From SZUA-584 sp964607965 (GTDB lineage: Bacteria > Bacillota > Clostridia > Christensenellales > SZUA-584), in the NCBI GenBank assembly GCA_964607965.1, contig CAZSMH010000002.1, positions 1 to 51,742 on the forward strand: 51,742 nucleotides of DNA, written 5' to 3'. The notes beneath the pieces were generated by a model. That model searched no databases, had not been told where the DNA came from, and saw only the letters and a list, made by a program, of their open reading frames with translations. Numbering within the stretch: the stretch's first letter is position 1; every line of letters begins with the position of its first letter. Both the position numbers and the translations under genes were made by a program. Below, in pieces: positions 49,918 through 51,742 of the stretch.

Positions 49918-50280
49918 TTATAGGTTCTTACATATAACCCTTGATTGCCGTATATGCCGTATAGCATCATCGGCCAGCATTATCATAAAAGCCACGAGCA
50001 GCATTGCCCAGAAACCTGAAGTGATAACGCCGCCTATGATTCCATTGGCTATAACAAGAGTAAGCAGGTTTGCAAATACGCTGGCAATACCGAAAGTAAT
50101 GATATTAAACGGAAGGGCTATTGTAACAATCAGCGGACGTATTAAAGTGTTGACGGCTGCCAGTACGAGTGCAGCGGGAATCAAACCTGCGGCTGTACCG
50201 GGCAGAAGGCATATAGCCAGTGCAGCCAGCAGTACTAAATAATAAACCGCTGCTTTAGTTAAAAAACGTAATATAAACAT
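49918..50280 (-). CDS. YvlD-like / phage holin family IV membrane protein
   Basis: A 120-residue protein with four hydrophobic segments (about residues 5-25, 30-50, 55-75 and 85-105) and the family pattern AALVLAAVNTLIRPLIVTIALPFNIITFGIA, here read in part as NTLIRPLIVTIALPFNIITF. This is the small membrane protein annotated as phage holin family 4 or YvlD, which in Bacillus is in the yvlABCD envelope-stress operon. The ATG at 50280 has GAGGTG six bases upstream. It follows the unknown 91-residue gene with five bases between. Confidence 0.87.
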   Translation of the reverse strand: MFILRFLTKAAVYYLVLLAALAICLLPGTAAGLIPAALVLAAVNTLIRPLIVTIALPFNIITFGIASVFANLLTLVIANGIIGGVITSGFWAMLLVAFMIMLADDAIRHIRQSRVICKNL

Positions 50281-50285
50281 AGTAA

Positions 50286-50561
50286 TCACCTCAACAAAAA
50301 ACGTATATGCAAATTGGCGTCAGGGGACTTGATATCTATATCTGCCAGATCGAGAGGACCGTAGTTTCTTACCAACGCAGCAATGTTTTCAAGTAATACT
50401 GCAGCGCCCCAAACTTTCTTGCTTGCAAACCTGAACAGACACAGCACATCGGCATAACCCTCTATCACCTCCGCCATGCAGCGCAATGGAAACAAAACGA
50501 CTAAAGGAAACCAGCCTATACGGATCAGAGCGACAGCAAAGCTGTTCTTTTTAGTCGACAT
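50286..50561 (-). CDS. Unknown protein in the DUF2089-YvlD operon (91 residues)
   Basis: No family recognised. The sequence has an amphipathic to hydrophobic N-terminal half (VALIRIGWFPLVVLFPLRC), an alanine/leucine-rich middle helix and the C-terminal DLADIDIKSPDANLHIRFLL, which is reminiscent of a beta-strand pair as at the end of YvlB/DUF4097-type proteins. It overlaps the preceding SHOCT-like gene by 11 bases in another frame and has a weak GGTGAG before its ATG. Its fixed place in the operon is the main argument for reality; a membrane-associated partner of the YvlD-like protein is inferred. Confidence 0.6.
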   Translation of the reverse strand: MSTKKNSFAVALIRIGWFPLVVLFPLRCMAEVIEGYADVLCLFRFASKKVWGAAVLLENIAALVRNYGPLDLADIDIKSPDANLHIRFLLR

Positions 50562-50961
50562 AGACTCTCACCGTTGCGCCTTTCTCGGCTGTACCGGTTT
50601 CAACATTGACCAGTTCCTCAGAAATTTCGCCGTCCTCAAACATCTCAATAAGCTCTTTTAAGTTTATTGCGTCAAGGTCTATGCCGTTCTCATTTAACTC
50701 TTTCTTTACATCCTTAGGCATAAGAGATACCAGACCCATGGCTTTTTTAGCAAGTGAAAGCGGTACATTTACATTAACTTTGGCTTTTTCTTCGTTATCC
50801 GGGTCGTTAACGTTTACGCGGACGCGCAGCATAGTCTTTTTGGCGTTCTGTTGTTTTTGATCCTCACCCGGCTTTAAGGCGCTAATAAGCTTTTCACCTT
50901 CCGCCGGCGTTATCTTGCCAATCTTGACCATCTCCAGCACTTTATAAATTTCTTCGTTCAT
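50551..50961 (-). CDS. SHOCT-like domain protein (YvlB N-terminal type)
   Basis: A 136-residue soluble protein whose N terminus MNEEIYKVLEMVKIGKITPA plus EGEKLISAL forms the short two-helix SHOCT-like hairpin found at the start of YvlB/LiaX-type envelope proteins. A middle part (MLRVRVNVNDPDNEEKAKVN and VNVPLSLAKKAMGLVSLMP) is beta rich, and an acidic C-terminal region includes NLKELIEMFEDGEISEELV. GGAGG lies eight bases before the ATG at 50961. It follows the DUF2089 gene by 31 bases. Related genes are tied to cell-envelope stress; the molecular function is unknown. Confidence 0.72.
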   Translation of the reverse strand: MNEEIYKVLEMVKIGKITPAEGEKLISALKPGEDQKQQNAKKTMLRVRVNVNDPDNEEKAKVNVNVPLSLAKKAMGLVSLMPKDVKKELNENGIDLDAINLKELIEMFEDGEISEELVNVETGTAEKGATVRVYVD

Positions 50962-50992
50962 AGGTTTTTCCTCCATTAATTAATAATTATTT

Positions 50993-51370
50993 TTAGTTTA
51001 GATTCTTAAGCAGTTCTGCGGCCTGCTCGGCAGAAATTTCTCCTGCTTCCAGTCTGCTGATAATATTGCGGCGCTCCTCTTTTATATCCAGCATCGATAC
51101 TGTGCTTATAAGCCCAAGTTTATCGAGAACCGCGTCCAGCCTGTTTCTTACAGTCGGATATGAAATGTTCAGTTCCTTTTCTACGTCCTTGATGCTGCCC
51201 CGGCATTTTAAAAACGTAAGCACAAATGCTGCATCATCGTTTCCAAGGCTGCAAAAATCACAGCCGGAAAAATGACCGCCAAGAGAGCTGCTGCATTTCT
51301 TACATGTCAAAGCTGTAATCTCATATGAGCCTCCGCATACCGGACAGTGTGTAGGTGCTTTATGTGCCAT
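50993..51370 (-). CDS. DUF2089 family zinc-ribbon/HTH regulator
   Basis: A 125-residue protein with a zinc ribbon at the N terminus (CPVCGGSYEITALTCKKC), a second cysteine pair (CDFCSLG), a helix-turn-helix region LNISYPTVRNRLDAVLDKLG (about residues 65-85) and a C-terminal SHOCT-like helix hairpin ERRNIISRLEAGEISAEQAA. DUF2089 proteins are probable transcription factors that precede yvl-type envelope genes, which is exactly the context here: SHOCT-like protein, unknown protein and YvlD-like protein follow in order. GGGAG lies seven bases before ATG. Autoregulation of the operon is inferred. Confidence 0.88.
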   Translation of the reverse strand: MAHKAPTHCPVCGGSYEITALTCKKCSSSLGGHFSGCDFCSLGNDDAAFVLTFLKCRGSIKDVEKELNISYPTVRNRLDAVLDKLGLISTVSMLDIKEERRNIISRLEAGEISAEQAAELLKNLN

Positions 51371-51394
51371 TTTTTATCTCCCGTTTTAAATTAT

Positions 51395-51423
51395 ATAATA
51401 TTAATAGCATAAAAAATTTACAA
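51395..51423 (-). promoter_or_regulatory. Promoter for the DUF2089 operon
   Basis: On the minus strand TTGTAA (51418-51423) and TATTAT (51395-51400) with a 17-bp spacer; an overlapping TATAAT is also present a few bases downstream. Confidence 0.6.
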
Positions 51424-51693
51424 TGTCAATAATAAAATTAAAAATATTAAGTACGCAATTAAAATATTTAATATATTTAGCTATTTAAATAAACTTAATG
51501 AAGTTCACAGCTTTGCTTTAAATATTTGTTTGTATAAAATTACGCAAAAGTCTCGCTATTAAATATAAATAGTAATTTATGGTACCGCTAATGAATAAGA
51601 TGTTTTTTAGTATGAGTATAATAACAAAAAAGGCCATAGAACCGATGTTTTCATAATTAAAGCATATTATTATTAATAGCTGATATAAAAGCG

Positions 51694-51722
51694 TTGACAA
51701 GTAGAAATGTGTTTGATAATAT
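51694..51722 (+). promoter_or_regulatory. Rightward sigma-A promoter leaving the window
   Basis: TTGACA (51694-51699) and TAATAT (51717-51722) with a 17-bp spacer, pointing to a gene beyond the window. Confidence 0.7.
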
Positions 51723-51742
51723 ACTTGAGCGCCCGTTTTTGG

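Larger units (their letters stand above)
51371..51742. other. AT-rich region at the window end
   Basis: About 370 bases, very AT rich. It contains the DUF2089 operon promoter (51395-51423, minus) and a rightward promoter (51694-51722). I see no coding frame or RNA motif in the rest. Confidence 0.5.

Noticed and set aside
51518..51700. A 60-codon minus-strand frame at the window end
   Set aside because: Hydrophobic, AT-driven composition, no ribosome-binding site, and it overlaps a rightward promoter.

Overview
The window is about 52 kb of compact, mostly housekeeping DNA from a low-to-medium GC Gram-positive anaerobe, most likely a member of the Clostridia (Firmicutes). This rests on the gene content (RemB/DUF370 next to gyrB, long-form HPF, LytR-CpsA-Psr protein, DUF5711, DUF2089, ComFB-like protein), a long SRP RNA with an Alu domain, purine-rich Shine-Dalgarno sites, frequent TTG/GTG starts and sigma-A promoters with 17-bp spacers. 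The presence of parAB with parS sites and of gyrB-gyrA, mnmE-mnmG and tilS-hpt-ftsH indicates an origin-proximal position, although dnaA/dnaN and an oriC-like cluster of DnaA boxes are not in the window. I see no insertion sequence, prophage, CRISPR array, rRNA or tRNA.

Layout. 1-1660: the end of parA, parB and two perfect parS sites. 1663-4480 (minus): a diacylglycerol-kinase-like lipid kinase, a DUF5711 protein and a CvpA-like membrane protein. 4618-8507 (plus): a membrane-anchored protein, dusB, mreB and an LCP cell-wall ligase. 8540-16298 (minus): remB-gyrB-gyrA, then an orphan solute-binding protein and glutamine-dependent nadE. 16520-20209 (plus): one-chain purL. 20263-31234 (minus): a long run holding hpf, SRP RNA, purA, prs, a PHP phosphoesterase, a GNAT enzyme, a MecA-type penicillin-binding lipoprotein, and the operon COG1900 - NIL-ferredoxin - UPF0280 - tsaC - arsenate/tyrosine-phosphatase-type protein. 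31437-32531 (plus): ychF. 32605-35401 (minus): serC-serA-cyclophilin. 35751-37726 (plus): greA-lysS. 37806-39850 (minus): a P-loop ATPase and an M15 peptidase lipoprotein. 40049-49340 (plus): comFB-like, mnmE-mnmG-tilS-hpt, ftsH, a small unknown gene with a structured leader, and rsmA. 49343-51370 (minus): a flavodoxin and a DUF2089 / SHOCT-like / unknown / YvlD-like envelope operon.

How the genes work together. Chromosome segregation and topology (parAB-parS, gyrase), purine nucleotide synthesis and salvage (purL, purA, prs, hpt), serine synthesis (serA, serC), tRNA modification (dusB, tsaC, mnmE, mnmG, tilS), ribosome maturation and hibernation (rsmA, hpf) and envelope growth (mreB, LCP, PBP, FtsH) dominate. 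The most distinctive metabolic block is the COG1900 / NIL-ferredoxin / UPF0280 set, which matches the anaerobe-specific route that makes homocysteine from aspartate semialdehyde and sulfide. The most interesting non-coding signals are the twin parS sites, an apparently leaderless rsmA mRNA, an SRP RNA with a UGAC tetraloop, and an unexplained folded leader in front of a small unknown gene at 47914. I did not find convincing evidence of a wholly new multi-gene system; the candidates closest to that are listed as findings with their weak points.
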